From Pseudodesulfovibrio thermohalotolerans (GTDB lineage Bacteria; Desulfobacterota; Desulfovibrionia; Desulfovibrionales; Desulfovibrionaceae): a DNA stretch of 64,000 bases. Shown here in pieces: positions 48,247 to 58,758 of this stretch (the first letter of the stretch is position 1; each line of letters begins with the position of its first letter). The stretch covers positions 1,220,001 through 1,284,000 of the forward strand of contig NZ_CP120635.1 in the NCBI RefSeq assembly GCF_021353295.2. The letters are read 5' to 3'. The notes beneath the pieces were generated by a model. The model was not told where the DNA came from and did not search any database. It was given only the letters and a program-made list of their open reading frames with translations. Position numbers and translations under genes: made by a program.

Positions 48247-48513
48247 ATGGCTGAGTTCAAATACCAAGGCAACAAGCGCCTGCTCACCGGCCTGGTGATC
48301 TCCGACAAGGCCGACAAGACCATCGTCGTCCGTGTCGAGACCCTGGTGAAGCATCCGCTGCTGAAGAAGTACATCCGCCGCCGCAAGAAATTCATGGCCC
48401 ACGATCCGGCCAATGATTGCGGTGTTGGCGATACGGTGCAGATTGTCGAATCGAGGCCCATGTCCAAGCGCAAGCGCTGGCACCTGGTTAAGATCCTCGA
48501 AAAAGCCGTCTAG
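48247..48513 (+). CDS. rpsQ: 30S ribosomal protein S17
   Basis: An 88-residue OB-fold protein that binds 16S rRNA early in assembly. LTGLVISDKADKTIVVRVETLVKHPLLKKYIRR and the DTVQIVESRPMSKRKRW end are typical. AGGGAGCTTAAGAA lies before its ATG. Confidence 0.96.
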   Translation: MAEFKYQGNKRLLTGLVISDKADKTIVVRVETLVKHPLLKKYIRRRKKFMAHDPANDCGVGDTVQIVESRPMSKRKRWHLVKILEKAV

Positions 48514-48531
48514 GGATTAGGAGGAAATCAC

Positions 48532-48900
48532 ATGATTCAGGTTGAATCCAATCTCGATGTCGCTGACAACTCCGGGGCCAAGAAGGTCGCCTGCATCAAG
48601 GTGCTCGGTGGTTCCAAGCGCCGCTATGCCAGCGTCGGAGATATTATCGTAGTGTCCGTCAAAGAGGCCATGCCCCATTCCAAGGTGAAGAAGGGCTCGG
48701 TCATGAAGGCGGTTGTCGTTCGCACGAAGAAGGAACTCGGTCGTCCCGATGGCTCCTTCATCAAGTTCGACAACAATTCCGCCGTGCTGCTCAACAACAA
48801 CCTTGAGCCCGTCGGGACCCGTATCTTCGGTCCCGTGGCTCGTGAGCTGCGCGCCGCCGGTTTCATGAAGATCGTTTCCCTCGCTCCCGAGGTTCTGTAA
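48532..48900 (+). CDS. rplN: 50S ribosomal protein L14
   Basis: A 122-residue intersubunit-bridge protein. [37 protein letters not shown] is the family opening, and the C terminus reads [13 protein letters not shown]. It starts the spc part of the operon, with AGGAGG before the ATG. Confidence 0.97.
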   Translation: MIQVESNLDVADNSGAKKVACIKVLGGSKRRYASVGDIIVVSVKEAMPHSKVKKGSVMKAVVVRTKKELGRPDGSFIKFDNNSAVLLNNNLEPVGTRIFGPVARELRAAGFMKIVSLAPEVL

Positions 48901-48910
48901 GGAAATGATG

Positions 48911-49231
48911 ATGAAGACTAAAATCCGTAAAGACGACAAGGTCATGGTCATCGCCGGGAAGGATAAGGGAAAGGTCGGTAAGGTCTTGAAGATCTTCCGT
49001 AAACAGGACAAAGTCCTGGTCGAGAAGGTCAATATGGTCCAGCGCCATACCAAGGCCAACCCCTATGCCCAGCAGCCCGGCGGCATTATCGAGAAGGAAG
49101 CCCCTATCCATGTATCCAATGTGGCTGTGGTCTGCGATGCATGCACCAAGCCCACGCGGGTAGGGTACAAGAAGACTGAAGACGGTAAGAAGGTGCGCTT
49201 CTGCAAGAAGTGCAACGAGACCTTCAAATAG
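48911..49231 (+). CDS. rplX: 50S ribosomal protein L24
   Basis: A 106-residue KOW-domain assembly initiator. [25 protein letters not shown] carries the KOW motif, and [22 protein letters not shown] is typical. Three consecutive ATG codons (48905, 48908, 48911) are possible; the third is chosen because AAGGA then lies seven bases upstream. A C-terminal [27 protein letters not shown] segment contains two CxxC pairs. Confidence 0.93.
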   Translation: MKTKIRKDDKVMVIAGKDKGKVGKVLKIFRKQDKVLVEKVNMVQRHTKANPYAQQPGGIIEKEAPIHVSNVAVVCDACTKPTRVGYKKTEDGKKVRFCKKCNETFK

Positions 49232-49239
49232 GTATCAGT

Positions 49240-49779
49240 ATGACACGTCTCGAAAAGTTGTATAACGAAAAGGTCGTCCCCGAACTCCAGAAGGAGTACG
49301 GCTACACCTCGGCCATGGAGATCCCCAAAATTGTGAAGATCTCCCTGAACATCGGCCTCGGCGTCGCCAGCCAGAACAGCAAGCTCATTGATGCCGCTGT
49401 TGACGAGCTGACCGCCGTTTCCGGTCAGAAGGCCGTGGTCACCCTGGCCAAAAAGTCCATCGCGCAGTTCAAACTGCGCGAGGGCCAGCCGGTCGGTTGC
49501 CGCGTCACCCTCCGTGGCGATCGCATGTGGGACTTTTATGACAAGCTCGTGAGCTTTGCTCTGCCCCGGGTCCGCGACTTTCGCGGTATTCCCGACCGTG
49601 GTTTCGACGGTCGCGGAAACTTTACCTTGGGTATCAAGGAACATACCATCTTCCCTGAGCTTGACATCGACAAGGTGGAGTTGGTGAAGGGCATGAACGT
49701 GACCGTGACCACCACGGCCAAGACCGACAAGGAAGGCAAGACCCTTCTTGACCTCCTTGGCATGCCCTTTAAAAAGTAG
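49240..49779 (+). CDS. rplE: 50S ribosomal protein L5
   Basis: A 179-residue protein that binds 5S rRNA and contacts P-site tRNA. The [17 protein letters not shown] and [18 protein letters not shown] segments are diagnostic. [17 protein letters not shown] is the true start; an in-frame extension into rplX is rejected. Confidence 0.97.
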   Translation: MTRLEKLYNEKVVPELQKEYGYTSAMEIPKIVKISLNIGLGVASQNSKLIDAAVDELTAVSGQKAVVTLAKKSIAQFKLREGQPVGCRVTLRGDRMWDFYDKLVSFALPRVRDFRGIPDRGFDGRGNFTLGIKEHTIFPELDIDKVELVKGMNVTVTTTAKTDKEGKTLLDLLGMPFKK

Positions 49780-49790
49780 GAGGACGGAAA

Positions 49791-49976
49791 GTGGCCAAAA
49801 CAAGCTTACGCGTTAAGGCAAGCCGCAAACCCAAGTTCAAGGTCCGCGCTTACAATCGGTGCCCGATTTGTGGCCGTCCTCGGGCTTTTCTGAGGCGGTA
49901 CGGCATTTGTCGTATCTGCTTCCGCAACAAGGCTCTCGCCGGCGAACTGCCCGGCGTCCGCAAGGCGAGCTGGTAA
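49791..49976 (+). CDS. rpsZ: 30S ribosomal protein S14, zinc-binding type Z
   Basis: A 61-residue short form with two CxxC pairs (CPIC and CRIC), the zinc type, rather than the longer zinc-free S14. GTG is the start codon, with AGGAGG upstream. [16 protein letters not shown] is the family opening. The cell may also have a zinc-free copy elsewhere; none is in the window. Confidence 0.95.
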   Translation: MAKTSLRVKASRKPKFKVRAYNRCPICGRPRAFLRRYGICRICFRNKALAGELPGVRKASW

Positions 49977-49991
49977 TTAAGGAGAATTGAA

Positions 49992-50375
49992 ATGGCTGTT
50001 GTTGATCCTGTAGCCGACATGTTGACCCGCATCCGGAATGCGTACTGCGCCTATCACACTGATGTCGCCGTACCGGCTTCCAAGATGAAGTCCTCGATCG
50101 CGGGTATCCTGAAGGAAGAAGGTTATATCACCGACTACGCTGTCGAGGACAGGGACATCAGTATTACCCTCAAGTACGCCGACGGCAAACCGCTTATCAC
50201 TGGCCTTCGTAAGGTCAGCAAGCCCGGTCGCCGCGTGTACGTTGGTGCTTCTGATATCCCCCGAGTCCAGAACGGCATCGGTATTTGTATCGTGTCCACC
50301 TCCAAAGGGCTGCTTGAAGGCGCCAAGGCCAAAGAGGCCAATGTCGGCGGCGAGCTGCTCTGCGAAATCTGGTAA
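49992..50375 (+). CDS. rpsH: 30S ribosomal protein S8
   Basis: A 127-residue 16S rRNA-binding protein that in E. coli represses the spc operon. [18 protein letters not shown] is the family opening, and [33 protein letters not shown] closes it. AAGGAGAA precedes the ATG. Confidence 0.97.
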   Translation: MAVVDPVADMLTRIRNAYCAYHTDVAVPASKMKSSIAGILKEEGYITDYAVEDRDISITLKYADGKPLITGLRKVSKPGRRVYVGASDIPRVQNGIGICIVSTSKGLLEGAKAKEANVGGELLCEIW

Positions 50376-50387
50376 AGAGGTTCCGTT

Positions 50388-50924
50388 ATGTCTCGTATAG
50401 GAAAGAATCCCATCGACATCCCCTCGGGTGTCGAGGTGTCTGTCGGAGCCTCCGAAATCCAGGTCAAGGGTCCCAAGGGCTCCTTGAATACTCCGGTCGA
50501 TCCGTCCGTTGAGTATAAGGTGGAGGATGGCAAGGTGTACGTTTCCCGCGTGGATGATTCCCGTCGCTCCTGCGGCCAGCACGGTCTTCGTCGGACCCTG
50601 CTCGCCAACTGCGTGGACGGCGTGACCAAGGGCTTTAGCAAGACCCTGGAAGTCATCGGCGTTGGATACAAGGTGTCCGTGCAGGGCAAGAAAATCGTGC
50701 TCAACGTCGGATATTCCCATCCGGTCGAGTTCGATCTTCCCGCAGGTCTGGACGCCAAGGTGGAAGGCTCTAAGCTGACCATCGAAGGCATCGACAAGCA
50801 GCTTGTCGGTGAAGTTGCGGCTCGGATTCGTCGTGTGCGTCTGCCGGAACCCTACAAGGGCAAGGGCATCAAGTATCTCGACGAAGTCATTCGCCGCAAG
50901 GCCGGTAAGTCCGGTTCCAAGTAG
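50388..50924 (+). CDS. rplF: 50S ribosomal protein L6
   Basis: A 178-residue protein with two related domains near the sarcin-ricin loop. [16 protein letters not shown] and the C-terminal [23 protein letters not shown] are diagnostic. It begins 12 bases after rpsH. Confidence 0.97.
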   Translation: MSRIGKNPIDIPSGVEVSVGASEIQVKGPKGSLNTPVDPSVEYKVEDGKVYVSRVDDSRRSCGQHGLRRTLLANCVDGVTKGFSKTLEVIGVGYKVSVQGKKIVLNVGYSHPVEFDLPAGLDAKVEGSKLTIEGIDKQLVGEVAARIRRVRLPEPYKGKGIKYLDEVIRRKAGKSGSK

Positions 50925-50934
50925 GGGTAAAGTC

Positions 50935-51294
50935 ATGAGCAAAAGCAAGAATGCACAGCGGCTTCTTCGCAAGCCCCGCATTAGAAAGAAGATCTCCGGC
51001 ACCGAAGCCCGGCCCCGTTTGGTCGTCTATCGCTCCAACCAGCATCTCTATGCTCAGTTGGTCGATGACGTGAACGGTGTGACGCTCGTCTCGGTCAGCA
51101 CCCAGGTGCTGAACAAGGACGGCGAAACTCTGAAGGCCAACAAGGACTCCGCCGCCAAGGTGGGCAAGGCTGTCGCCGAAGCCGCCCTGGCCAAGCAGAT
51201 CGAGACCTGTGTCTTCGACCGGAACGGATATATCTATCACGGCAAGGTAAAAGCTCTTGCCGACGGCGCCCGTGAAGGCGGGCTGAAATTCTAG
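50935..51294 (+). CDS. rplR: 50S ribosomal protein L18
   Basis: A 119-residue protein that brings 5S rRNA into the 50S subunit. [21 protein letters not shown] and [24 protein letters not shown] are typical. ATG 50935, behind GGGGTAAAG, replaces a longer in-frame start that lies inside rplF. Confidence 0.96.
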   Translation: MSKSKNAQRLLRKPRIRKKISGTEARPRLVVYRSNQHLYAQLVDDVNGVTLVSVSTQVLNKDGETLKANKDSAAKVGKAVAEAALAKQIETCVFDRNGYIYHGKVKALADGAREGGLKF

Positions 51295-51310
51295 TCACCA
51301 GGAAAGAACA

Positions 51311-51802
51311 ATGGAACAGAATGAAAGTGGATTGATTGAAAAAATCGTCTACCTCAATCGCGTCGCCAAGGTTGTCAAGGGTGGCCGCCGTTTCAGCTTC
51401 AGCTGCCTGGTGGTCGTCGGCGATGGTGAGGGAGGAGTCGGTTACGGGCTTGGTAAGGCCAACGAAGTGCCCGAAGCCATCCGTAAGGCCAGCGAGCGAG
51501 CCAAGAAGAACATGATCAATGTTCCTCTGCTGGACGGCACCCTGCCGTATGAGGTTCTGGGACGCTATGGTGCTGGCCGGGTTGTGCTCAAGCCTGCCAG
51601 CCGAGGCACCGGCATCATCGCCGGCGGCCCCGTTCGTGCGATCATGGAGGCTGTCGGCGTCCATGACATCCTGACCAAGGCCATCGGCACTAACAACCCG
51701 CATAACGTGTTGCGTGCCACCATGGCCGGATTGGAGTCCCTGCGTAGCGCTGAAGAGGTTTCCTCCCTGCGCGGCGTGTCGGTATCCACTCCCAGAAAGT
51801 AG
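51311..51802 (+). CDS. rpsE: 30S ribosomal protein S5
   Basis: A 163-residue protein important for decoding accuracy. [23 protein letters not shown] and [24 protein letters not shown] are diagnostic. AGGAAAG precedes the ATG; rpmD follows after 12 bases. Confidence 0.97.
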   Translation: MEQNESGLIEKIVYLNRVAKVVKGGRRFSFSCLVVVGDGEGGVGYGLGKANEVPEAIRKASERAKKNMINVPLLDGTLPYEVLGRYGAGRVVLKPASRGTGIIAGGPVRAIMEAVGVHDILTKAIGTNNPHNVLRATMAGLESLRSAEEVSSLRGVSVSTPRK

Positions 51803-51814
51803 AAGGATAGCGCC

Positions 51815-51988
51815 GTGATTAAAGTCAAGCAGATCAAAAGCAAGATCGCATGCAAGCCCCACCAGGTGAAGATCCTGGAATCCCTGGGCCTGCACAAGAT
51901 CAATCAGGTCAAAGAGCACGATGACAATCCTGTCATCCGCGGAATGATCTACAAGGTCAGACACCTGGTGGAGGTTACTGAATCATGA
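51815..51988 (+). CDS. rpmD: 50S ribosomal protein L30
   Basis: A 57-residue protein starting with GTG ([16 protein letters not shown]). The segment [31 protein letters not shown] is the family pattern. The AAGGA before the start is clear. Its stop overlaps the rplO start (ATGA). Confidence 0.93.
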   Translation: MIKVKQIKSKIACKPHQVKILESLGLHKINQVKEHDDNPVIRGMIYKVRHLVEVTES

Positions 51989-52431
51989 GACTTCATGAAC
52001 TCTACGCCTTCCCGGAAGAATACAAGAACCGCAAGCGCATAGGCCGGGGCTCTGGCTCCGGTTCCGGCAAGACTGCCGGAAAGGGCCACAAGGGTCAGAA
52101 CGCCCGCTCCGGCGGTGGCGTTCGTCCCGGCTTCGAGGGCGGCCAGATGCCTCTGGCCCGCCGTCTGCCCAAGCGCGGGTTCAAGAATCCCTTCCGTGAA
52201 GAATACGAAGCCGTGAACGTGGGCCGTCTGATTGCCCTGTTCGAAGGCAAGGACGAGATCACCCTGGCCGACATGTACGAGCGCGGCGTCGTCAAAGACG
52301 GCGCTCCGGTCAAAGTGCTGGGCACCGGTGAAGTCGAGAAGGCCGTGACCATTGAAGCCCATCGCTTCAGCGCGTCCGCTGCCGACAAGATTGCCAAGGC
52401 CGGCGGTACCGCCAAGGCCATTGAAGCATAA
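51985..52431 (+). CDS. rplO: 50S ribosomal protein L15
   Basis: A 148-residue protein with a long glycine-rich N-terminal arm ([47 protein letters not shown]) that threads through 23S rRNA. It overlaps rpmD by four bases; secY follows. Confidence 0.96.
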   Translation: MRLHELYAFPEEYKNRKRIGRGSGSGSGKTAGKGHKGQNARSGGGVRPGFEGGQMPLARRLPKRGFKNPFREEYEAVNVGRLIALFEGKDEITLADMYERGVVKDGAPVKVLGTGEVEKAVTIEAHRFSASAADKIAKAGGTAKAIEA

Positions 52432-52463
52432 ACTCACTATTGATTCGGAAGGGTACTGATACG

Positions 52464-53765
52464 ATGTCAGGAGTTGATAATATTGCCCGGTTGCCGGAGC
52501 TGCGGAAAAAGCTGCTCTGGACGTTCGCACTGCTCGCTGTCTACCGGTTGGGCATACACATACCTATTCCAGGCGTCGATAGTGCTGCGCTTTCCGAGTT
52601 CTTCGCTCAGGCGCAGAACACTCTCTTCGACATGTTCTCCGGCGGTGGACTCAAAAGGATGTCCATTTTCGCCCTGGGTATCATGCCGTACATTTCGGCC
52701 TCGATTATCCTTCAACTTCTGACCGTGGTCAGCCCCGAGCTGAAGCGGCTCCAGAAGGAGGAGGGCGAGGCCGGCCGCAAGAAGATCACCCAGTACACCA
52801 GATACGGCACGGTGCTTATTACCATCGTGCAGGGTTTTGCCATCGCAACCGGTTTGGAGTCCATGAGTTCGCCCACGGGCGCGCCCATGGTTCTCTATTC
52901 CGGGATCGGCTTCAAGCTGATGACGATCCTTACCCTGACCGCGGGCACCGTGTTCCTGATGTGGTTGGGTGAACAGATGACCGAAAAAGGCATCGGAAAC
53001 GGCATCTCCCTTATCATCTATGCAGGTATCATCGCCGGCCTCCCGGCCGCAGTGATAAACACCCTGCAACTGATGACCGTTGGCGAGATTTCGCTGTTCA
53101 TCCTGCTCCTTCTTATCGTCGTGATGGTGGCCACTCTGGCCTTCATCGTGTTCATGGAGCGCGGACAGCGCCGTATTCCGATTCACTATGCCAAACGTCA
53201 GCAGGGGCGGCGCATGTTCGGCGGCCAGACTACGCATCTGCCGTTGAAGATCAACACCGCAGGTGTTATTCCGCCGATCTTCGCCTCTTCTATTCTCATG
53301 TTTCCTGCAACGCTTGCCCAGTTCTCTAGCAACAAGTATTTGCAGGACTTCTCCGCCTACTTCCGGCCTGATTCCGTCTTGTACAACATCCTGTACATCG
53401 GCATCATCATCTTCTTCTGCTATTTCTATACGGCGATCATGTTCGATCCCAAGGGAATTGCGGAGAATATCCAGAAGCAGGGCGGCTTCATCCCGGGCAT
53501 CCGCCCGGGTAATCGCACCCGCGAATACATCGACAAAGTGCTTGCCCGCATCACCCTGTGGGGCGCACTGTATGTCTCCGCGGTCTGCGTCTTGCCCATG
53601 TTCCTGATTAGCAAGTTCGGCGTCCCGTTCTACTTCGGCGGCACCTCGCTGCTGATCGTGGTCGGCGTGGCCATGGATTTCATGGGCCGGATCGAATCCT
53701 ACATGATCTCTCGCCAGTACGAGGGATTAATGGGGAAAGGTAACAAACTTAAAGGCAGGCGCTAG
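52464..53765 (+). CDS. secY: Protein translocase subunit SecY
   Basis: A 433-residue channel of the Sec translocase with ten predicted membrane helices. LGIHIPIPGVDSAAL near the start, the cytosolic loop FMERGQRRIPIHYAKRQQGRRM, and LPLKINTAGVIPPIFASSILMFP are conserved. ATG 52464 is chosen over an upstream ATT-type start. It is followed after two bases by map, without the adk gene found in many operons. Confidence 0.97.
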   Translation: MSGVDNIARLPELRKKLLWTFALLAVYRLGIHIPIPGVDSAALSEFFAQAQNTLFDMFSGGGLKRMSIFALGIMPYISASIILQLLTVVSPELKRLQKEEGEAGRKKITQYTRYGTVLITIVQGFAIATGLESMSSPTGAPMVLYSGIGFKLMTILTLTAGTVFLMWLGEQMTEKGIGNGISLIIYAGIIAGLPAAVINTLQLMTVGEISLFILLLLIVVMVATLAFIVFMERGQRRIPIHYAKRQQGRRMFGGQTTHLPLKINTAGVIPPIFASSILMFPATLAQFSSNKYLQDFSAYFRPDSVLYNILYIGIIIFFCYFYTAIMFDPKGIAENIQKQGGFIPGIRPGNRTREYIDKVLARITLWGALYVSAVCVLPMFLISKFGVPFYFGGTSLLIVVGVAMDFMGRIESYMISRQYEGLMGKGNKLKGRR

Positions 53766-53767
53766 TT

Positions 53768-54538
53768 TTGAAAAAGTTCCGGGGCGTCTTCGTCAAGAAC
53801 GATAAAGAGATTGGCCTCATGCGTGAGGCCAATCGTATTGTTTCCAAGATACTCGACGAGCTGGGAGAGAACGTCCGACCGGGCGTTCCCACCATGCTTT
53901 TCGAGGAAATTTGCCGGAAGCGGTGCGACGAATTCGGCGTCCGTCCGGCATTCCTCGGGTACCAGGGCTTTCCATATGCCCTGTGTTGCTCGGTTAATGA
54001 AGAAATTGTGCATGGTTTTCCGTCCAAGACCCGCATCATCGAAGAGGGCGACATCGTCAGCTTCGACATGGGCGTAGTCTACCACGGATTTTACGGCGAC
54101 TCCGCCCGCACCTTCGGGGTGGGCCAGGTCTCCGAGGAAAGCCAAAAACTCATGGATGTTACCCGTGAGTCTCTGTATAAGGGTATCGAACAAGCCGTGC
54201 CCGGTAACAACCTCTATGACATTTCCGCGGCAATCCAGTCATATGTTGAAGGGTTCGGTTTCGGTATAGTCCGTCGTTTTGTAGGACATGGGATCGGAAG
54301 TCATCTCCACGAGAAGCCTGAGATCCCCAACTTCGTTCCCAAGGGCATCTCCGGCGTTCCTCTCAAGGCCGGAATGGTGCTTGCCATTGAGCCGATGGTC
54401 ACGGTTGGGTCGTATGAGGTTGACGTTCTAGAGGACAAATGGACGGCTGTGACCAAGGACCGGAAGTACTCCGCGCACTTTGAGCACACCGTCGCTGTGA
54501 CCTCCGATGGACCAAGAATACTGAGCGTGTCCGACTAG
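53768..54538 (+). CDS. map: Methionine aminopeptidase, type I
   Basis: A 256-residue metalloprotease that removes N-terminal methionine. The metal-ligand segments are SFDMGVVYHGFYGDSARTF (two Asp), RRFVGHGIGSHLHEKPEIPN (His), GMVLAIEPMV (Glu) and the final Glu near HFEHTVAVT. TTG is the start codon at 53768, two bases after the secY stop. A short GC-hairpin region and rpmJ follow. Confidence 0.96.
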   Translation: MKKFRGVFVKNDKEIGLMREANRIVSKILDELGENVRPGVPTMLFEEICRKRCDEFGVRPAFLGYQGFPYALCCSVNEEIVHGFPSKTRIIEEGDIVSFDMGVVYHGFYGDSARTFGVGQVSEESQKLMDVTRESLYKGIEQAVPGNNLYDISAAIQSYVEGFGFGIVRRFVGHGIGSHLHEKPEIPNFVPKGISGVPLKAGMVLAIEPMVTVGSYEVDVLEDKWTAVTKDRKYSAHFEHTVAVTSDGPRILSVSD

Positions 54539-54669
54539 CTCCTGCGGGGGCCTGAAATTCGGGCTTGCACTTTATTCGAAAAGGCTGTAGAAAACACAGC
54601 TTCGTTTAAAAGGCCACCCCCCGAGAGGGGGGTATGGGCATTATTGTTATTTAGACATTGGAGATGGTC

Positions 54670-54783
54670 ATGAAAGTCAGACCTTCTGTTAAGAAAATGT
54701 GTTCCAAGTGCAAAGTAATTCGGCGCAACGGTGTGCTGCGGGTGATCTGCGAAAATCCCCGGCACAAGCAGCGTCAAGGATAG
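54670..54783 (+). CDS. rpmJ: 50S ribosomal protein L36
   Basis: A 37-residue zinc-ribbon protein, [17 protein letters not shown] at the N terminus. Cys11, Cys14, Cys27 and His32 form the zinc site, so this is the zinc-binding form. GGAGATGGTC stands before the ATG. A C6-GAGA-G6 hairpin lies upstream (about 54617-54632). rpsM starts 12 bases later. Confidence 0.95.
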   Translation: MKVRPSVKKMCSKCKVIRRNGVLRVICENPRHKQRQG

Positions 54784-54795
54784 AGGGTAATAACT

Positions 54796-55167
54796 ATGGC
54801 ACGTATTGCTGGCGTTGATCTGCCGAGGAACAAGCGCATCGACATCGCGTTGACGTACATTTACGGCATCGGCCGGACCATGGCCCTGCAGATTCTCGAC
54901 TCCACCGGAATCGACTGGAAGACCAGCAGTGATGACCTCACTGCCGAAGAAGTCAACCAGATCCGCGTCGAGATCGAAAACAACTACAAGGTTGAGGGTG
55001 ACCTCCGTCGTGAGATTACCACCAACATCAAACGGCTGATGGACATTGGTTGCTATCGCGGCCTGCGTCATCGCCGCGGCCTGCCCGTTCGCGGTCAGAA
55101 ATCCAAGACCAACGCCCGTACCCGCAAGGGTCCCCGTCGTTCCGTCATGGGCCGCAAGAAGAAATAA
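54796..55167 (+). CDS. rpsM: 30S ribosomal protein S13
   Basis: A 123-residue head protein contacting P-site t[29 protein letters not shown] and the C-terminal [22 protein letters not shown] tail are diagnostic. It opens the alpha part of the operon. Confidence 0.97.
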   Translation: MARIAGVDLPRNKRIDIALTYIYGIGRTMALQILDSTGIDWKTSSDDLTAEEVNQIRVEIENNYKVEGDLRREITTNIKRLMDIGCYRGLRHRRGLPVRGQKSKTNARTRKGPRRSVMGRKKK

Positions 55168-55245
55168 CTCGACATGCGACTATCGCCAGCGCGTTCCTGA
55201 ACGTGCGGGCGTTTTACAAGACTTTTATTCAACGGAGAAAAGGCA

Positions 55246-55632
55246 ATGGCTAAACCCCGTCGCTCTGGGAAGAAAAAAGAAAAGAAGAATATTCCCGTCG
55301 GTATTGCCCACGTCAAGGCCACGTTCAACAACACGATCGTGACCTTTACCGACGTGAAGGGCAATGTCGTCAGCTGGGCTTCTGCCGGTGCTCACTTCAA
55401 GGGTTCCCGCAAGTCCACTCCTTTCGCGGCTCAGATGGCTGCCGAGGCTGCCGCCAAGCGCGCCCAGGATTCCGGCATGCGTACCGTCGGCATTTACGTC
55501 AAGGGCCCCGGGTCCGGACGTGAAGCCGCCATGCGCGCCATCAACAACGTCGGCTTCAAGGTCACTTTCATCAGGGACATCACTCCGATTCCCCACAACG
55601 GTTGCCGGCCGCCCAAACGCCGCAGGGTCTAA
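55246..55632 (+). CDS. rpsK: 30S ribosomal protein S11
   Basis: A 128-residue platform protein near the E site. [27 protein letters not shown] and the end [18 protein letters not shown] are diagnostic. GGAGAAAAGG precedes the ATG, after a 78-base gap from rpsM. Confidence 0.97.
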   Translation: MAKPRRSGKKKEKKNIPVGIAHVKATFNNTIVTFTDVKGNVVSWASAGAHFKGSRKSTPFAAQMAAEAAAKRAQDSGMRTVGIYVKGPGSGREAAMRAINNVGFKVTFIRDITPIPHNGCRPPKRRRV

Positions 55633-55647
55633 TTAAGGAGAAAAATC

Positions 55648-56274
55648 GTGGCAAGATATACTGAAGCAAAATGCAAGCTGTGCCGCCGTGAGGGGGAGAA
55701 GCTCTTCCTCAAGGGTGATCGCTGCTACACCGACAAGTGCGCTTACGAGAAGCGCCCCTATCCTCCGGGACACGCCGGTCGGATGCGCCACAAGATGTCC
55801 GACTACGCCATCCAGCTTCGCGAGAAGCAGAAGGTCCGCCGCATGTACGGCGTCCTGGAAGGACAGTTCCGGATGTATTACCACCGTGCCGACGCCATGA
55901 AGGGCGTGACCGGTCACAATCTGTTGTTCCTTCTGGAACGCCGACTCGACAACGTCATCTACCGCCTCGGCTTCGCCAACTCCCGCGACCAGGCTCGCCA
56001 GTTGGTCCGCCACGGCATCTTCAAGCTCAATGGCCGCCGCGTGAGCATCCCGTCCATGCAGGTCAAAGCCGAAGACGTCATCGAAGTTCGTGAGGAAGCC
56101 CGGAAGATCCCTGTGATCAACGAGGCCCAGGAAGTCATTGCTCGCCGCGGTTGCCCCGAGTGGCTGGAGTCCGACGGCGCCAACTTCAAGGGCACGGTTA
56201 AGGCCATGCCGAGCCGGGAAGACATCCAGTTCCCGATCAACGAGCAGCTGATTGTCGAATTGTACTCCAAGTAA
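55648..56274 (+). CDS. rpsD: 30S ribosomal protein S4, cysteine-rich type
   Basis: A 208-residue 16S assembly protein. The N-terminal CKLC...CYTDKC cysteine cluster marks the zinc-binding type, and the S4 RNA-binding domain (ERRLDNVIYRLGFANSRDQARQLVRHGIFKLNGRRV) follows. GTG is the start codon, with AAGGAG upstream. Confidence 0.96.
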   Translation: MARYTEAKCKLCRREGEKLFLKGDRCYTDKCAYEKRPYPPGHAGRMRHKMSDYAIQLREKQKVRRMYGVLEGQFRMYYHRADAMKGVTGHNLLFLLERRLDNVIYRLGFANSRDQARQLVRHGIFKLNGRRVSIPSMQVKAEDVIEVREEARKIPVINEAQEVIARRGCPEWLESDGANFKGTVKAMPSREDIQFPINEQLIVELYSK

Positions 56275-56286
56275 ATAGGGGACTAC

Positions 56287-57316
<1,030 letters not shown>

Positions 57317-57327
<11 letters not shown>

Positions 57328-57796
57328 AAAGTCCGGTCGCAAACTGAATCGGTCCAATTCGCACCGTGCCGCCATGTTCAAGAACATGGCTCGCGCGCTC
57401 CTGACCTACGAGCAGATTCGCACCACTGAAGCCAAGGCCAAAGAGCTCCGCCGCATTGTCGACAAGCTCATCACCATGGCGCTGCGCAATGACCTGCATA
57501 CTCGCCGCCAGGCTTATAAGGTCCTCGGCAGCCATCAGATGGTTCAGCGTCTCTTCGACGAAATCGGCCCGCGCTTCGAAGGCGGCGTCGGCGGCTACAC
57601 CCGCATCGTCAAGCTGTCCCAGCCCCGCAAGGGCGACTGCGCTCCGATGGTCATCATCGAACTGACCAAAAAGGCCGATAAGTCGGCTTCTGCAACTCCG
57701 GCCAAGGAAGAGCCCAAGAAGGCTCCCGCCAAGGCCGAGAAGAAGGAAGAGCCCAAGGCTCAACCTGAAGCCGAAAAAAAGGCTGACGAAGAATAA
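57317..57796 (+). CDS. rplQ: 50S ribosomal protein L17 with C-terminal extension
   Basis: 159 residues, longer than the roughly 120-130 typical. The core [24 protein letters not shown] and [25 protein letters not shown] is normal. From about residue 117 there is a Lys/Ala/Glu/Pro-rich tail that looks disordered. It is the last gene of the operon, and a strong terminator follows. Confidence 0.95.
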
Positions 57797-57801
57797 ATAA
57801 G

Positions 57802-57833
57802 AAAGGGCAGGCTCCGCGCCTGCCCTTTTTTTG
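57802..57833 (+). terminator. Intrinsic terminator after rplQ
   Basis: A stem AAAGGGCAGG/CCTGCCCTTT around the loop CTCCGCG, ending in seven T, eight bases after the rplQ stop. Confidence 0.93.
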
Positions 57834-57873
57834 TTTCCTATTATAGATTTTGTCAATTTATAGGATTGGTTAC

Positions 57874-58758
57874 ATGGACATCAGAAAGCTTGAAGCATTT
57901 TGCAAGGTGTACGAACTTCAGAGTTTTTCCAAGGCCGGGGAGGCCATGTTCCTCTCGCAGCCGACAATCAGTTCCCATGTGGCCAATCTTGAGGACGAGT
58001 TGGGCGTCAAGCTGTTCGACCGGCTTGGCCGCAAGATCATGCCTACTCAGGCCGGTGACGTCCTTTACGAGAGCATGGTAAGTGTCTTCCGCAGCCTGGA
58101 TCGGGCCAAAGCGGCCATCGAGGTCCTGCGTGACCGGGTTGTGGGCGAACTTCAGGTCGGTTGCAGCACCATCCCCTCTCACACCATTTTGCCGGAGCTT
58201 CTCAAGTCCTTTTCCGCAAAATTCCCAGAAGTTTCGTTCATCGTCCATACAGCGGACTCGTGCGAAGTCATCAGGCGGGTGGCCAGCGGCGACTGGCCTG
58301 TCGGCATTGTCGGCAAACGGCCCGAAGAAGAGGAGTTGACCTCCACGCTGCTGGCCCGCGACGAGACCATTCTGGTGGCTTCGCCCGACGCTCCCTGGCT
58401 GCCTGCTGAACGTGAGCCGTCTTTGGACCGGCTGGTCGAACTGCCGTGGGTCATGCGGGTCAAGGGGTCGGCCACGCGGATGGTTTTGGAAGACGCCTTG
58501 AAAGGCGCCGGTTATTCCCTGCAGAATCTGAACGTTCGTTGCCGGGTTGAAGGTACGTGCGAGAGTCTGGCGCACGCCGTGCACGGCGTGGGCGTTTGCT
58601 TCACGTCCAAGCTGGCGGCCCAGTCGCTGCTCGACAGCGGCGAGGTGGTGCGCATCAACGCCCCGGCCCTGGAAGGGCGCAGAGAGTTCTATCTCATCCA
58701 CCACGGCGGCCGGTACATGTTCCCGGCGTTGAAGGCATTCGTCGGTTTTGTTCGCTAG
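57874..58758 (+). CDS. LysR-family transcriptional regulator
   Basis: A 294-residue regulator. The N-terminal winged helix-turn-helix (KLEAFCKVYELQSFSKAGEAMFLSQPTISSHVANLEDELGVKLFDRLGRKIMPTQAG) is unmistakable, and the effector-binding domain follows from about 90. ATG 57874 has AGGA eight bases before it; an in-frame ATT start at 57850 is rejected. Its stop overlaps the mqnA stop by four bases on the opposite strand. The target and ligand are unknown; the sequence resembles regulators annotated in related bacteria as linked to selenium or sulfur metabolism, which is only a suggestion. Confidence 0.88.
   Translation: MDIRKLEAFCKVYELQSFSKAGEAMFLSQPTISSHVANLEDELGVKLFDRLGRKIMPTQAGDVLYESMVSVFRSLDRAKAAIEVLRDRVVGELQVGCSTIPSHTILPELLKSFSAKFPEVSFIVHTADSCEVIRRVASGDWPVGIVGKRPEEEELTSTLLARDETILVASPDAPWLPAEREPSLDRLVELPWVMRVKGSATRMVLEDALKGAGYSLQNLNVRCRVEGTCESLAHAVHGVGVCFTSKLAAQSLLDSGEVVRINAPALEGRREFYLIHHGGRYMFPALKAFVGFVR

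Noticed and set aside
49791..49976. Short S14 as a truncated gene
   Set aside because: 61 residues with two CxxC pairs is the normal length of the zinc type.
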